A stretch of 64,000 nt of DNA from JOPF136 sp963773835 (GTDB lineage: Bacteria > Acidobacteriota > Terriglobia > Acidiferrales > UBA7541). The notes below the pieces were generated by a model. That model saw only the letters and a program-made list of their open reading frames with translations, made no database searches and was not told the origin of the DNA. The stretch's first letter is position 1. Each line of letters starts with the position of its first letter. Positions 23,631 through 31,820 of the stretch are shown piece after piece. Position numbers and translations under genes: made by a program. The stretch spans positions 1-64,000 of the forward strand of contig CAVZCQ010000006.1 in the NCBI GenBank assembly GCA_963773835.1, read 5' to 3'.

Positions 23631-24308
23631 ATGAGTCCCAGAAACAACAAAACCGCAATTTCCAGGAACCAAGGCGTATTTGATCCCCAATCTTTTCTGG
23701 ATTCCGCCGGCGTGAGGAGGAAGGTTGCGGAGTTTCAAAGGGCTGCGCCTGTCTTTACACAAGGTGAGCCGGCCAAGCACGTTTTTTATATTCAAAAGGG
23801 CGGCATTAAGCTTTCCGTGGTCAGTGCAGCGGGCAAAGAGGCCGTTGTGGCCATTCTTGGACCAGGCGACTTTTTTGGCGAGGGGTGCATGGCTGGTCAA
23901 CCAGTTCGTATGGGGTCCGCTACCGCAATTACACCGGCCACTTTGCTGGTGATTGAAAAAGAGGAGATGACACGCGTGCTCCACCAGGAACATGCGCTCT
24001 CCGACCGTTTTATCTCTCACATGCTGGGACGGAACATCCGCATCGAAGAGGACCTGGTCGATCAGCTTTTCAATTCCAGCGAAAAACGGCTGGCCCGCAC
24101 GCTTTTGCTGCTTGCGCGCTATGGCAAGCAAGAACAGCCCCACGGGGCGATTCCCAATGTATCGCAAGAGACGCTGGCGGAAATGGTCGGTACGACGCGC
24201 CCAAGGGTGAATTTTTTCATGAATAAATTCAGGAAGCTGGGCTTCATCGAATACAATGGCGGGCTCAAGATTAACAGTTCCCTTCTGAGCGTAGTCCTGC
24301 ACGACTGA
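23631..24308 (+). CDS. Crp/Fnr-family transcription regulator
   Basis: The 225-residue protein has a cyclic-nucleotide-binding fold (VFTQGEPAKHVFYIQKGGIK, VAILGPGDFFGEGCMAG), the long dimer helix (ALSDRFISHMLGRNIRIEED) and a winged helix-turn-helix (NVSQETLAEMVGTTRPRVNF and FRKLGFIEYNGGLKI). The four Fnr cysteines are missing, so it does not sense oxygen by an iron-sulphur cluster. The phosphate-binding residues of true Crp (FGExAL...RxA) are only partly kept (FFGEGCMAG), so the ligand is uncertain. It ends the signalling block on the plus strand and is convergent with hpnE. Confidence 0.9.
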   Translation: MSPRNNKTAISRNQGVFDPQSFLDSAGVRRKVAEFQRAAPVFTQGEPAKHVFYIQKGGIKLSVVSAAGKEAVVAILGPGDFFGEGCMAGQPVRMGSATAITPATLLVIEKEEMTRVLHQEHALSDRFISHMLGRNIRIEEDLVDQLFNSSEKRLARTLLLLARYGKQEQPHGAIPNVSQETLAEMVGTTRPRVNFFMNKFRKLGFIEYNGGLKINSSLLSVVLHD

Positions 24309-24353
24309 CGCCCAGTCCCTCCCGCGCCGAAAATCAGATACCGCTCTCCGGAC

Positions 24354-25913
24354 CTATCTTCGGCTTCCCTGCCCCAAATCCGCCCACCGCCGAGCCAACC
24401 CTTCGGCCGGCAAATCCTCGCGCAGAAATGTCTGCGGGCGGCCATCCGCGGCCAGGATCGACTGCGCGGCCAGGTAGCCGCTGCGCACGGCGCCTTCCAT
24501 CGTGGCCGGCCAGCCAGTGGCGGTCCAATCGCCTGCTAGATAGAGGTTGGGCAGCGGGCTGAGCGGGCCGGGGCGCAGCCGGTCGCAGCCTGGCGCGGGC
24601 GAGAATGTAGCAGACACTTCTTTCACCACCGTCGCTTTCAGCAGTTGCGCGTTGCGCGCAGCGGGCAGCGCTTCCTGAACTTCGCGCCAGCAGAGGTCTA
24701 CGATTTCCTGGCGTGGTTTGTCTACCAGGTCGTAGGAGGCGCTGATGACGAGCTGGAGATATTGACTGGCCGACGAACCCTGCGGTGGCAGGGGCTCGGT
24801 CCCGCGATGGTGGGATGCCCCTTCGGGCGAGGCCTCACGCGCGGAGGAGGGCACGGCATGCCGTGCCCCTACGGCGTCCATCCCAGAAGAGGGCGCAGCA
24901 AGCAGCGCCCCTACGGGGGCCTCATACAGTTTGGTTTTGTTGAAAATCCACTGCGTCGTGCGGTCGAGTAGCGCCAGGTACGGCTCGTCGGTCACCACGC
25001 GGTCGAGCCACAGGTGAACGCCGGTGATGGGCGAGGAACGCAGGCCGCGGAGGCTGGAAAACACGGGCTCGGCCGCCACGACATCCGCCGGCAACAGCTC
25101 CAACAGCAGTTCGTGGGGGACCGCGGACAAATAATAGTCCGCGCAGAGCTCCGCGCCATCGTCGAGCACCGCCGCAGCCACGCGGCCGGACTCCACGCGG
25201 AGGCCGCGCACTGTGGTGCGCACTCGGACGCTGCCGCCGCGCCGTTCGATGGCCTCGCGGCAGCCCCCGTACAACTCTCCCAGCGGCACCGTGGGAATGC
25301 CGACCTCGAAGCCGCGGCGATTGCGGAGAAATCCCTTCCAGAAAACGTCCACGCCGTAGCGTGCGGCGGCGCGGTCCAGTTCCTCATCGAGGGCGCTGAC
25401 GAGGACGCTGCGCCACACGCGGTCAATGGCCGCGGGAGTCTGCTGTTCGCTGCAGAGCCAGTCGAGCATGGTAGTGGAATCGCCGTTGCGGCCAGCGCCG
25501 CCCTGCCGGGCGATGTGCATCATGGCGCGGCCGATGCCGCGCTTGTCGCGCCAGGAGAGAAAGGGCAGCATCAGAAACGAGGGAGCCAGATGCAGCGGAG
25601 GCGGCAGCGCCGAGGATTTGAGGACTGACCGGCGTCCCTGGCGGTCCAGGAATACCACGCGATCGTAGTAGCGGATTTTTCCCGAGGCCCCAACGCGCCG
25701 GTAGAAATCTTCCAGGTTGGTGCAGCACGCCATGGTGACGTGCTGGCAGTTGTCCACGTGCTCGCCGCCGGGCAACAGGTAGGATGCGGCGCGGCCGCCG
25801 AGATGCGGCTTCCGTTCAACCAACTCGACGCGGTAGCCGGCCTCAGCGAGAGCCAGAGCCGACGACAGCCCGGCGAGTCCCCCGCCCAGGATCAGAATGC
25901 GTTTCGAATCCAT
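24354..25913 (-). CDS. hpnE: Hydroxysqualene dehydroxylase HpnE with an in-frame repeat insertion
   Basis: The 519-residue FAD protein opens with the dinucleotide fold ILGGGLAGLSSALALAEAGY and VELVERKPHLGGRAAS, and has the C-terminal FAD motif NLYLAGDWTATGWPATMEGA with SGYLAAQSIL. It is the last gene of the hopanoid operon and reduces hydroxysqualene to squalene. Known proteins pass directly from WIFNKT to a YLQLVISAS-like strand; here about 50 extra residues (about 328-379, Ala/Gly/Pro/Ser/His-rich) intervene, encoded by dispersed palindromic repeats. The insertion keeps the frame and sits in a probable surface loop, so activity may be retained. Its start lies inside the 3' end of hpnD. Confidence 0.92.
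   Translation of the reverse strand: MDSKRILILGGGLAGLSSALALAEAGYRVELVERKPHLGGRAASYLLPGGEHVDNCQHVTMACCTNLEDFYRRVGASGKIRYYDRVVFLDRQGRRSVLKSSALPPPLHLAPSFLMLPFLSWRDKRGIGRAMMHIARQGGAGRNGDSTTMLDWLCSEQQTPAAIDRVWRSVLVSALDEELDRAAARYGVDVFWKGFLRNRRGFEVGIPTVPLGELYGGCREAIERRGGSVRVRTTVRGLRVESGRVAAAVLDDGAELCADYYLSAVPHELLLELLPADVVAAEPVFSSLRGLRSSPITGVHLWLDRVVTDEPYLALLDRTTQWIFNKTKLYEAPVGALLAAPSSGMDAVGARHAVPSSAREASPEGASHHRGTEPLPPQGSSASQYLQLVISASYDLVDKPRQEIVDLCWREVQEALPAARNAQLLKATVVKEVSATFSPAPGCDRLRPGPLSPLPNLYLAGDWTATGWPATMEGAVRSGYLAAQSILAADGRPQTFLREDLPAEGLARRWADLGQGSRR
24849..24919. repeat. Two REP-like palindromic repeats inside hpnE
   Basis: GGGCACGGCATGCCGTGCCC at 24849-24868, followed by CTACGGCG, is the same perfect palindrome as at 47.73 and 48.39 kb. 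A second unit at 24891-24910 has arms GGGCGC/GCGCCC and is followed by CTACGGGGG. Both end in GCCCCTACG like the other members in this window. A third, looser GGGC...GCCCCTTCGGG pair lies near 24790-24830. Confidence 0.85.
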
Positions 25914-26802
25914 TCTCCTCCGACCACAGGCCGAAGCGGGCCCGGAGCAGGATCCAGGTCTTTTCCGCTGCGCTCAGGCTCACCCGCGCAGTAATGACGT
26001 CGTAATCGCGCGCCTCCATTTTGCCGAGCAGGCCGCTGTAAATTCGAGCCAGCGCCCACAATGCCGCGCGGCTGTCCTGGTGAATCATGGGGAGCAGCTC
26101 CGCGCCCTCGGCATAGAATTCGCGCGCCCGATCCGCTTGAAAACGGAATAGCGCGCGGGCTTCGGCCGATGGGGGCGCCGCAGCGAGATTGGCGGGCGGG
26201 CAGGCAAACCGTTCCAGATCCTCGGCCGGGAGGTAGACCCGTCCCAGCGCACAATCCTGAGCTACATCCCGCAAAATGTTGGTGAGCTGGAAGGCGAGGC
26301 CCAGGCGATCGGCCAGCTCGAGCGCGCGCGGGTCTTCGAACCCGAACACGCGAACGCAGCATTGGCCAACAATCCCCGCAACGCGATGGCAGTACTCGCG
26401 CAGGTCATCGAACGTGCGGTAGGACGCAGCGTCCAAATCCATCTGCGCCCCTGCAATCAGCTCGTCCAGATAGCTGCGGGGAATTCCGTAGGTGGCGAGC
26501 GTATGGGCCAGTGCCGGCAGAATGACCGGGCCGGAGGCGTCGCCGCGCGCAACTCGTTCCAGTGTCTGCCGGGCCAGAAGCAGGCCCTGCTGTTTTGCCG
26601 CTCCGTCGCCGGGAGCGTCGCTGATGTCGTCCACCCAGCGCATGAAGGCGTAGAGCGCGCACAACGCGGCATGCTTTTCCGGCGGCAGGAGGCGAAAACC
26701 GTAGTAGAAGTTGCGCGCCTCGGCGCGCGCGATGCGCCGGCACTGCGCAAACGATTCCGCGATCCCGCCTCCCGAAGCCTCGGGACGAGACGATTCAGGC
26801 AT
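25843..26802 (-). CDS. hpnD: Presqualene diphosphate synthase HpnD
   Basis: ATG at 26802 overlaps the end of hpnC by 8 bases and gives 319 residues; the upstream extension to 27084 is a shadow. It has both Asp-rich prenyl-diphosphate motifs of squalene/phytoene synthases: FMRWVDDISD and LTNILRDVAQDCALGRVYLP, plus the GIVGQCCVRVFGF helix. It condenses two farnesyl-PP to presqualene-PP. The C-terminal 25 residues (ENGFETHSDPGRGTRRAVVG and so on) are encoded within hpnE, a 71-base overlap that is long for a coupled pair and adds a tail not typical of the family. Confidence 0.92.
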   Translation of the reverse strand: MPESSRPEASGGGIAESFAQCRRIARAEARNFYYGFRLLPPEKHAALCALYAFMRWVDDISDAPGDGAAKQQGLLLARQTLERVARGDASGPVILPALAHTLATYGIPRSYLDELIAGAQMDLDAASYRTFDDLREYCHRVAGIVGQCCVRVFGFEDPRALELADRLGLAFQLTNILRDVAQDCALGRVYLPAEDLERFACPPANLAAAPPSAEARALFRFQADRAREFYAEGAELLPMIHQDSRAALWALARIYSGLLGKMEARDYDVITARVSLSAAEKTWILLRARFGLWSEENGFETHSDPGRGTRRAVVGSGSR

Positions 26803-27793
26803 GTTTTCTCTCAGGGGTCTCGCGCGGAGCCGATGGCGCCGCCGGACCCGTACCCGGCGATGCTGAAACGGCCGGGCCCGATTGCCGGAATGGGGAAAAC
26901 AGGCGCGAAACGAGCGCGCGGCCCAGCAGCCGCGCCTGCGCGCCGCGGGAGATTGCGGGACGATGCTCGATCGTGTTGTAGCCGATGGCCTCGATGGAAT
27001 CGAGCACGGCCAGACCGCCGCGGCTGAACATATCGATATCGGTGCGCAGCGGCCCGGAAACGTTCCTGGCCAGCGGGCGGCCACGAACGAACAGCGTGCG
27101 CGTGTATTCCACCAGTTCCTTCATCATCCGCGCGTACCGCGGATCGAAGCGGCGCGCGGCGAGGTCCGCCTCGGAGAGTCCATGCGCGGCCAGATGGTCC
27201 AGCGGGATATAGATGCGCCCGATGTCCAGGTCGCGTGCGACGTCCTGCCAGAAGTTGGCGAGCTGGAGGGCCGTGCACGTCCAGTCCGAAAGTTCCTGAC
27301 GCGCCGGGTCTCGATACCCGCAGACGTAGAGCACAATCCGGCCCACAGGATTCGCCGAATACACGCAGTAGTCCAGAACGGAGGCCCAGTCCGGATGGCG
27401 CTTCACGGTCTGATCGCGGCGGAAGGCAATCAGCAGATCGGAAAACGGCTTCTGCGGAATGTCGTGCTGGCGGACCGTCTCCGCCAGGGCAACCAGGACG
27501 GGATGCGAGGCACGGCCGGCGTAACACTGGCGCAGCTCTTCTTCCCACTGGTCGAGCAGGGCGAGCGCCCGGTGCGGGTCGGAAATTTCATCGCCCAGGT
27601 CGTCCGCCCAGCGGCAATAGGCGTACACGTTGTAGAAACTCTGGTGCAGGTCGCGGGGCAGGAGCCAGGAGACGACGCTGAAATTCTCGTAGTGGGCGGT
27701 TGCCAGGCGGCGAGTGTAGGCCTGGGCCTCGTCCGGAGAACACCCGGGCGCCGGCATCCCGTTCGCAATCGACAGCTCGGCAGTGGAATCCAT
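26795..27793 (-). CDS. hpnC: Hydroxysqualene synthase HpnC
   Basis: The 332-residue protein is a squalene/phytoene synthase-fold enzyme with YAYCRWADDLGDE and LANFWQDVARDLDIGRIYIP motifs and VGRIVLYVCGYRD between them. HpnC converts presqualene-PP to hydroxysqualene; HpnD and HpnE act before and after it, and the three are contiguous here. The N-terminus (ENFSVVSWLLPRDLHQSFYN) is typical. The last 45 residues are a Pro/Ala/Ser-rich tail (FSPFRQSGPAVSASPGTGPA) of unknown value. It lies 26 bases after the first alcohol dehydrogenase gene of the operon. Confidence 0.92.
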   Translation of the reverse strand: MDSTAELSIANGMPAPGCSPDEAQAYTRRLATAHYENFSVVSWLLPRDLHQSFYNVYAYCRWADDLGDEISDPHRALALLDQWEEELRQCYAGRASHPVLVALAETVRQHDIPQKPFSDLLIAFRRDQTVKRHPDWASVLDYCVYSANPVGRIVLYVCGYRDPARQELSDWTCTALQLANFWQDVARDLDIGRIYIPLDHLAAHGLSEADLAARRFDPRYARMMKELVEYTRTLFVRGRPLARNVSGPLRTDIDMFSRGGLAVLDSIEAIGYNTIEHRPAISRGAQARLLGRALVSRLFSPFRQSGPAVSASPGTGPAAPSAPRETPERKHA

Positions 27794-27819
27794 CGTCTCC
27801 GCTCGCGCGCGCTCCGCGC

Positions 27820-28872
27820 TCAGGGAATCACCGCGGTCTTCAACTCCCCATTGCGCGCCTTCATTTCCTCGAATATCTGCGGCAACTCGACGAGAGGCCG
27901 CTCCGCGGTGATGAACTCTCCGGTATCCACCTCGCCTCCGGCAATGGAGGCGAGCGCCTCCCGCATGTGCCTGGGAGTGTGGTGAAACGTGGAGCGGATG
28001 GTAATCTCCGAATAGTGCAGCTCGCTGGGATCCATGCGCACCTCAGCGCCCTTCGAGCACCCGCCGAACAGATTCACCGAGCCGCCGCGCCGCACCATGC
28101 CAATGGCCCATTCCCAGGTGGCCGGCTGCCCGACGGCCTCCACGACAGCGTCGGCTCCGCGGTGGCCGGGCGTCATGCGCCGCAGGGCTTCGACCGGCTC
28201 GAGGGTCTGGGTAACATCCAGGGTCTCAGCCGCGCCCATGCGGCGGGCATTGTCCATCTGGCTCGCGCGTTTTCCGACGGCAATCACGCGCGCACCGCGG
28301 CGCGAGAGCACGCGGATGAATTTCAGGCCGATGGCGCCGCAGCCGATGACGGCTACCGTCGCGCCCTCCGGCGCACGCATTTCCTCCACGCCGCGAAGGA
28401 CACAGGCCAGCGGCTCCGCCATGGCTGCGTCGCGAAAACTCACATGGTCCGGAATCTCGAGCAGGTTGCGCTCGACGATGCGGCCGGGAACGCGCAGGAA
28501 TTGGGCGTACGCACCGTTGTTGAACAGCAGGTCGGAACACAGATTGGGCTGCCCCGCCTGGCAGAAGAAACAGTCTCCGCAGGGCGCGGAATTCGCGGGG
28601 ACGACACGCGCTCCGGGCTGGACGGTGCGAACCGCGGCGCCCACGGCCTCCACAGTTCCCGCGAGCTCGTGGCCGAACAGCGCCGGGGGCGTGATCATGC
28701 GCGCGTGATAGCCGCGGCGCCACACTTTCAGGTCGGTGCCGCAGGTGAGCGCCACCTCGACGCGGACCAGCACTTCGTCCGGCGCGATCTGAGGAATCGG
28801 CACCTGCTCGACCCGCACATTTTCGCGGCCGTAGAGCACGGCTGCGGTCATCTGCCCGTTTGTTTCCGTCAT
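27820..28872 (-). CDS. Zinc-dependent MDR alcohol dehydrogenase in the hopanoid operon (copy 1)
   Basis: The 350-residue protein is a medium-chain dehydrogenase. Catalytic zinc ligands appear as Cys in LTCGTDLKVW and His-Glu in LFGHELAGTVE; the structural zinc loop is CGDCFFCQAGQPNLC with four Cys. The Rossmann motif is VIGCGAIGLKFI. Substrate is unknown. It lies between hpnC and a second MDR gene with gaps of 26 and 11 bases, so it belongs to the operon. A reductive step on the ribose-derived side chain (for example ribosylhopane to bacteriohopanetetrol) is a possible role, by position only. Confidence 0.85.
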   Translation of the reverse strand: MTETNGQMTAAVLYGRENVRVEQVPIPQIAPDEVLVRVEVALTCGTDLKVWRRGYHARMITPPALFGHELAGTVEAVGAAVRTVQPGARVVPANSAPCGDCFFCQAGQPNLCSDLLFNNGAYAQFLRVPGRIVERNLLEIPDHVSFRDAAMAEPLACVLRGVEEMRAPEGATVAVIGCGAIGLKFIRVLSRRGARVIAVGKRASQMDNARRMGAAETLDVTQTLEPVEALRRMTPGHRGADAVVEAVGQPATWEWAIGMVRRGGSVNLFGGCSKGAEVRMDPSELHYSEITIRSTFHHTPRHMREALASIAGGEVDTGEFITAERPLVELPQIFEEMKARNGELKTAVIP

Positions 28873-28883
28873 GGGTTTGCCGT

Positions 28884-29999
28884 TCAGGGCGTAATCACTA
28901 CTTTACACGAGTCGGCTACGGGATGCGCGGCGAGGTCGATGGCGCGCGGAAATTCGTCCAGCGGAAAAGTGTGGGTGACCAGTGCGGCCAGCGGCAACCG
29001 GCGCGAGAAGACCAGGCGCGCGGATTCGCCCTGAAGGTCGGCGTCCGCGCTGTAGCTGCCCAGCAGTTCCTTCTCTTCCACCCCGGCATGGTGCGCGGCA
29101 AACTCCACGCGCATCACCGGGTCGTTGTGCGCGAACATCAGCACACGGCCTCCCGGCCGCGCCATTTGCAGACCCTCTTCCACGAGCGCCGGAGCGGGAA
29201 CGGCCAGCAGCACGGCATCGGCGCCGCGACCGTCCGTGCGCGCCAGGATTTCGTCGCGGACTGAGACGGCGGCAGGGTCGAACGAATCGACCGCGCCACA
29301 GCGCAGGCTGCGCTCGCGACGGGCGGGCATCGGGTCGCTCGAATAGACGCGAGCGCCTTCCAGCTTCGCCAGCATCATCAGCAGCAGCCCGATGGGCCCC
29401 TGCCCCGCGACCAGCACATCCTCGCCGGCAGCCACGCGCGCCTTTCGCACCGCCTTCCAGCACGTGTTGACCGGCTCCACGAAGGAGGCCTCCAGAAAAC
29501 TGACGCCCGCGGGAATCGCCTCCATCCCGCGTTCCGCCACCCACGGCATCACGCGGACGTACTGAGCGAACCCACCGCCGTTCGGATCGAATCCCGCCGT
29601 CACTCCGGTCTTCTTATAGGTGGCGCATTGCGAGTAAAGTTTCCGCCGGCAATAGAAGCACTCGCCGCAGGGAACATGGTGGAAGCTGATGGCACGGTCG
29701 CCCGGCTTCCAGCGTGCGACTCCGGGGCCTGTCTCCACAATTGTGCCGGCGATCTCATGGCCGAAAATCTGGGGGGCGCGCACAAATCCATGATGAATTT
29801 TTTTGATGTCGGTGCCACACACGCCGCACGCGGCCACTCGGAGCAGCACCTCGCCCGGCCCGATCTCCGGAACCGGTACTTCCTCCACGGCCACCTGGTC
29901 CGCCCCGCGATAGACTCCGGCGCGCATGCGGCGCGCCGCGGGAGGCGCGAGCGTCCCCACCGCCGCGCTCCCCTCCAATTCCCTGCCCGCCCCGCTCAT
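28884..29999 (-). CDS. Zinc-dependent MDR alcohol dehydrogenase in the hopanoid operon (copy 2)
   Basis: The 371-residue protein starts at an ATG that overlaps the hpnG stop codon (ATGA, 29996-29999). It carries the MDR set: ACGVCGTDIKKIHHG, IFGHEIAGTIVETG, the four-Cys structural zinc loop CGECFYCRRKLYSQC and the nucleotide fold VAGQGPIGLLLMML. It is clearly related to its neighbour but only distantly, so the pair is not a recent duplication. The first 25 residues are Ala/Gly-rich and may be an extension. Sorbitol/threonine dehydrogenase relatives act on polyols, which would fit a polyol side chain; this is inference. Confidence 0.85.
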   Translation of the reverse strand: MSGAGRELEGSAAVGTLAPPAARRMRAGVYRGADQVAVEEVPVPEIGPGEVLLRVAACGVCGTDIKKIHHGFVRAPQIFGHEIAGTIVETGPGVARWKPGDRAISFHHVPCGECFYCRRKLYSQCATYKKTGVTAGFDPNGGGFAQYVRVMPWVAERGMEAIPAGVSFLEASFVEPVNTCWKAVRKARVAAGEDVLVAGQGPIGLLLMMLAKLEGARVYSSDPMPARRERSLRCGAVDSFDPAAVSVRDEILARTDGRGADAVLLAVPAPALVEEGLQMARPGGRVLMFAHNDPVMRVEFAAHHAGVEEKELLGSYSADADLQGESARLVFSRRLPLAALVTHTFPLDEFPRAIDLAAHPVADSCKVVITP

Positions 30000-30775
30000 G
30001 ATCGCCCCGCTGCCGCCACCGCCGCCTGCGCGTCCCTCTGCTCCGCGAGGTCTGCGATGTAACGGTCCAGGAACTCGGCCAGGGCTGAGGAGGCACGCCG
30101 GCTATCGCCGGCCAACTGCAACAGCCCCCGCAGAGATGCCGGCTGCGCAGCAATGGAACTGAGCAGCCTCACCGGCCGGACCTTCCCCTTCGCCGTCAGG
30201 ACGCGATTGAAATCCAGCGGCAAATCCTGGTCTGCGTCATCCGAAATTACGCGAATCGCAACGGCGGGAATATTCTGCGCGCTCGCGGCGGCCATCACTC
30301 CGGCGCTCTCCATCTCCACGGCATCGCCCTGCCCCGATAGTTCCCGCTTCGCGGCGGCGGAAGTCACCACGTTCGGGCTGGTCAGGAACCGTTCCGCCCG
30401 CCTAGCGCCGCAGGCCGCCGCGCGTTCGACGAGTGCTGTATCGCTCCGGAACACGTGTTTGCCGCCGGATTCCACTACCTGCGCGGCTACGAGGATCTCG
30501 CCCCGCGAGAAGTTCCCTTTCAGTGCGCCCGCCAGCCCCGACGAAATGCAAATGTCCGGCGCCGACTGCAGCGCATACCGCGCCGCGCGCCGGGCGCGCA
30601 CGGAGCCGATTCCCGTCAGCGCCACCAGGATTTCCGTCTCGCCGACCCCTTTCCGAAGGATGGGACATCGCGCCAGATCCAGGCCTGTAGGCAGGTTCGG
30701 AAAGCGCAGGAATTTATGCCGGCGGCGCCAGGCGGCGAATTCCGCAGCGACCGCAAAGGTAATCAGGACTCGCAT
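29996..30775 (-). CDS. hpnG: Adenosylhopane phosphorylase HpnG
   Basis: The 259-residue protein has the purine nucleoside phosphorylase/MTA nucleosidase-like fold: LVALTGIGSVRARRAARYAL, ICISSGLAGALKGNFSRGEI and GDAVEMESAGVMAAASAQNI, where the EMES motif binds the ribose, and IRVISDDADQDLPLDF. HpnG removes adenine from adenosylhopane to give phosphoribosylhopane. It stands 10 bases after hpnA and overlaps the second MDR gene by 4 bases. The C-terminal 50 residues are a helical Ala-rich tail. Confidence 0.88.
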   Translation of the reverse strand: MRVLITFAVAAEFAAWRRRHKFLRFPNLPTGLDLARCPILRKGVGETEILVALTGIGSVRARRAARYALQSAPDICISSGLAGALKGNFSRGEILVAAQVVESGGKHVFRSDTALVERAAACGARRAERFLTSPNVVTSAAAKRELSGQGDAVEMESAGVMAAASAQNIPAVAIRVISDDADQDLPLDFNRVLTAKGKVRPVRLLSSIAAQPASLRGLLQLAGDSRRASSALAEFLDRYIADLAEQRDAQAAVAAAGRS

Positions 30776-30785
30776 GATGGATGGC

Positions 30786-31820
30786 CTACGCGGCCCGCAC
30801 TGCCTGCGCGGTAGATTGCTCCGCGCGAACTCCGCTCACATACCCGTGCGACTCGTACCAGCGCACTGCGCGTTCCAGAGCCGCAGCCACAGGCCCGGGG
30901 CGGAATCCCAGCTCGCGCTCCGCTCTCGAGGTATTCACGAACATCCGATGCCGCGCGATCCGTACGCCTTCCAGCGGAATATGCGGTTCGCGCCGCAGAA
31001 CGCTGCAGACGGCGGTATCCAGATAGGCCGCCGCCAGGGCCACGCCATGCGGAATGCGCATGCGAGGCGCACGGCGCCCCGTGATCCTCGCCAACTCGCC
31101 CAGAATCTGCTGGAGCGTCATGTTCTGCCCGCCGAGCAGGTATCGTTCACCCGGCCTTCCGCGCTCGGCGGCCAGCAGATGACCCTCGGCCGCGTCCTCC
31201 ACTGCCACGAGGTTTAGCCCGGTATCTACGAAGGCCGGCATGCGCCCGTTCAGAAAATCGACGATGATGCGCCCTGTGGGCGTCGGCTTCCAATCGCCCG
31301 GCCCGACCGGCGTGGTGGGATTGACAACAATCACCGGCAACCCGTGCCTTGCAAAGGCCAACGCTTCGCACTCCGCGATGTATTTCGACCGTTTGTAGTG
31401 ACCGATCATCTGCTTCAGGCTGGCGGGCGTGGTTTCGTCAGCCAGTTGGCCGTCGAGGGTCGGCACGGCTATCGTTGCGACCGTGCTGGTGTAAATGAAT
31501 TGCTCGACCCGCGCGTCGCGCGCAATGCTTAGCAGGTTCCGCGTCCCTTCCACGTTGCTGGAATAAATCTCCGCGGGATCGCGCGTCCAAAGGCGGTAAT
31601 CCGCAGCCACGTGGAAGACGCGCCGCACGCCGCGCAATGCCGCCTGGAGCGATTCCGGATCGCAGAGGTCGCCGGTGACCCGTTCACAGGCGATACCGTC
31701 CAGAGCGTCGGTGCGGCTCGAGGCGCGCACCAGCACGCGTACCGGCTCGCCACGCGCCGCAAGCAGCCGCGCAACGTGGCTGCCCACGAAGCCCGTGGCG
31801 CCGGTAACCAGCGTGGTCAT
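30786..31820 (-). CDS. hpnA: Hopanoid-associated sugar epimerase HpnA
   Basis: The 344-residue protein is an extended SDR: TGATGFVGSHVARLLAARGE at residues 7-26, FHVAADYRLW, the YxxxK pair in HYKRSKYIAE and VNPTTPVGPGDWKPTPTGRI, as in the HpnA subfamily (dihydroflavonol-4-reductase-like). Its exact reaction is not settled; it is found in most hopanoid clusters. ATGA at 31817-31820 couples it to hpnH upstream. The last residues (SGVRAEQSTAQAVRAA) are a small tail. Confidence 0.88.
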   Translation of the reverse strand: MTTLVTGATGFVGSHVARLLAARGEPVRVLVRASSRTDALDGIACERVTGDLCDPESLQAALRGVRRVFHVAADYRLWTRDPAEIYSSNVEGTRNLLSIARDARVEQFIYTSTVATIAVPTLDGQLADETTPASLKQMIGHYKRSKYIAECEALAFARHGLPVIVVNPTTPVGPGDWKPTPTGRIIVDFLNGRMPAFVDTGLNLVAVEDAAEGHLLAAERGRPGERYLLGGQNMTLQQILGELARITGRRAPRMRIPHGVALAAAYLDTAVCSVLRREPHIPLEGVRIARHRMFVNTSRAERELGFRPGPVAAALERAVRWYESHGYVSGVRAEQSTAQAVRAA

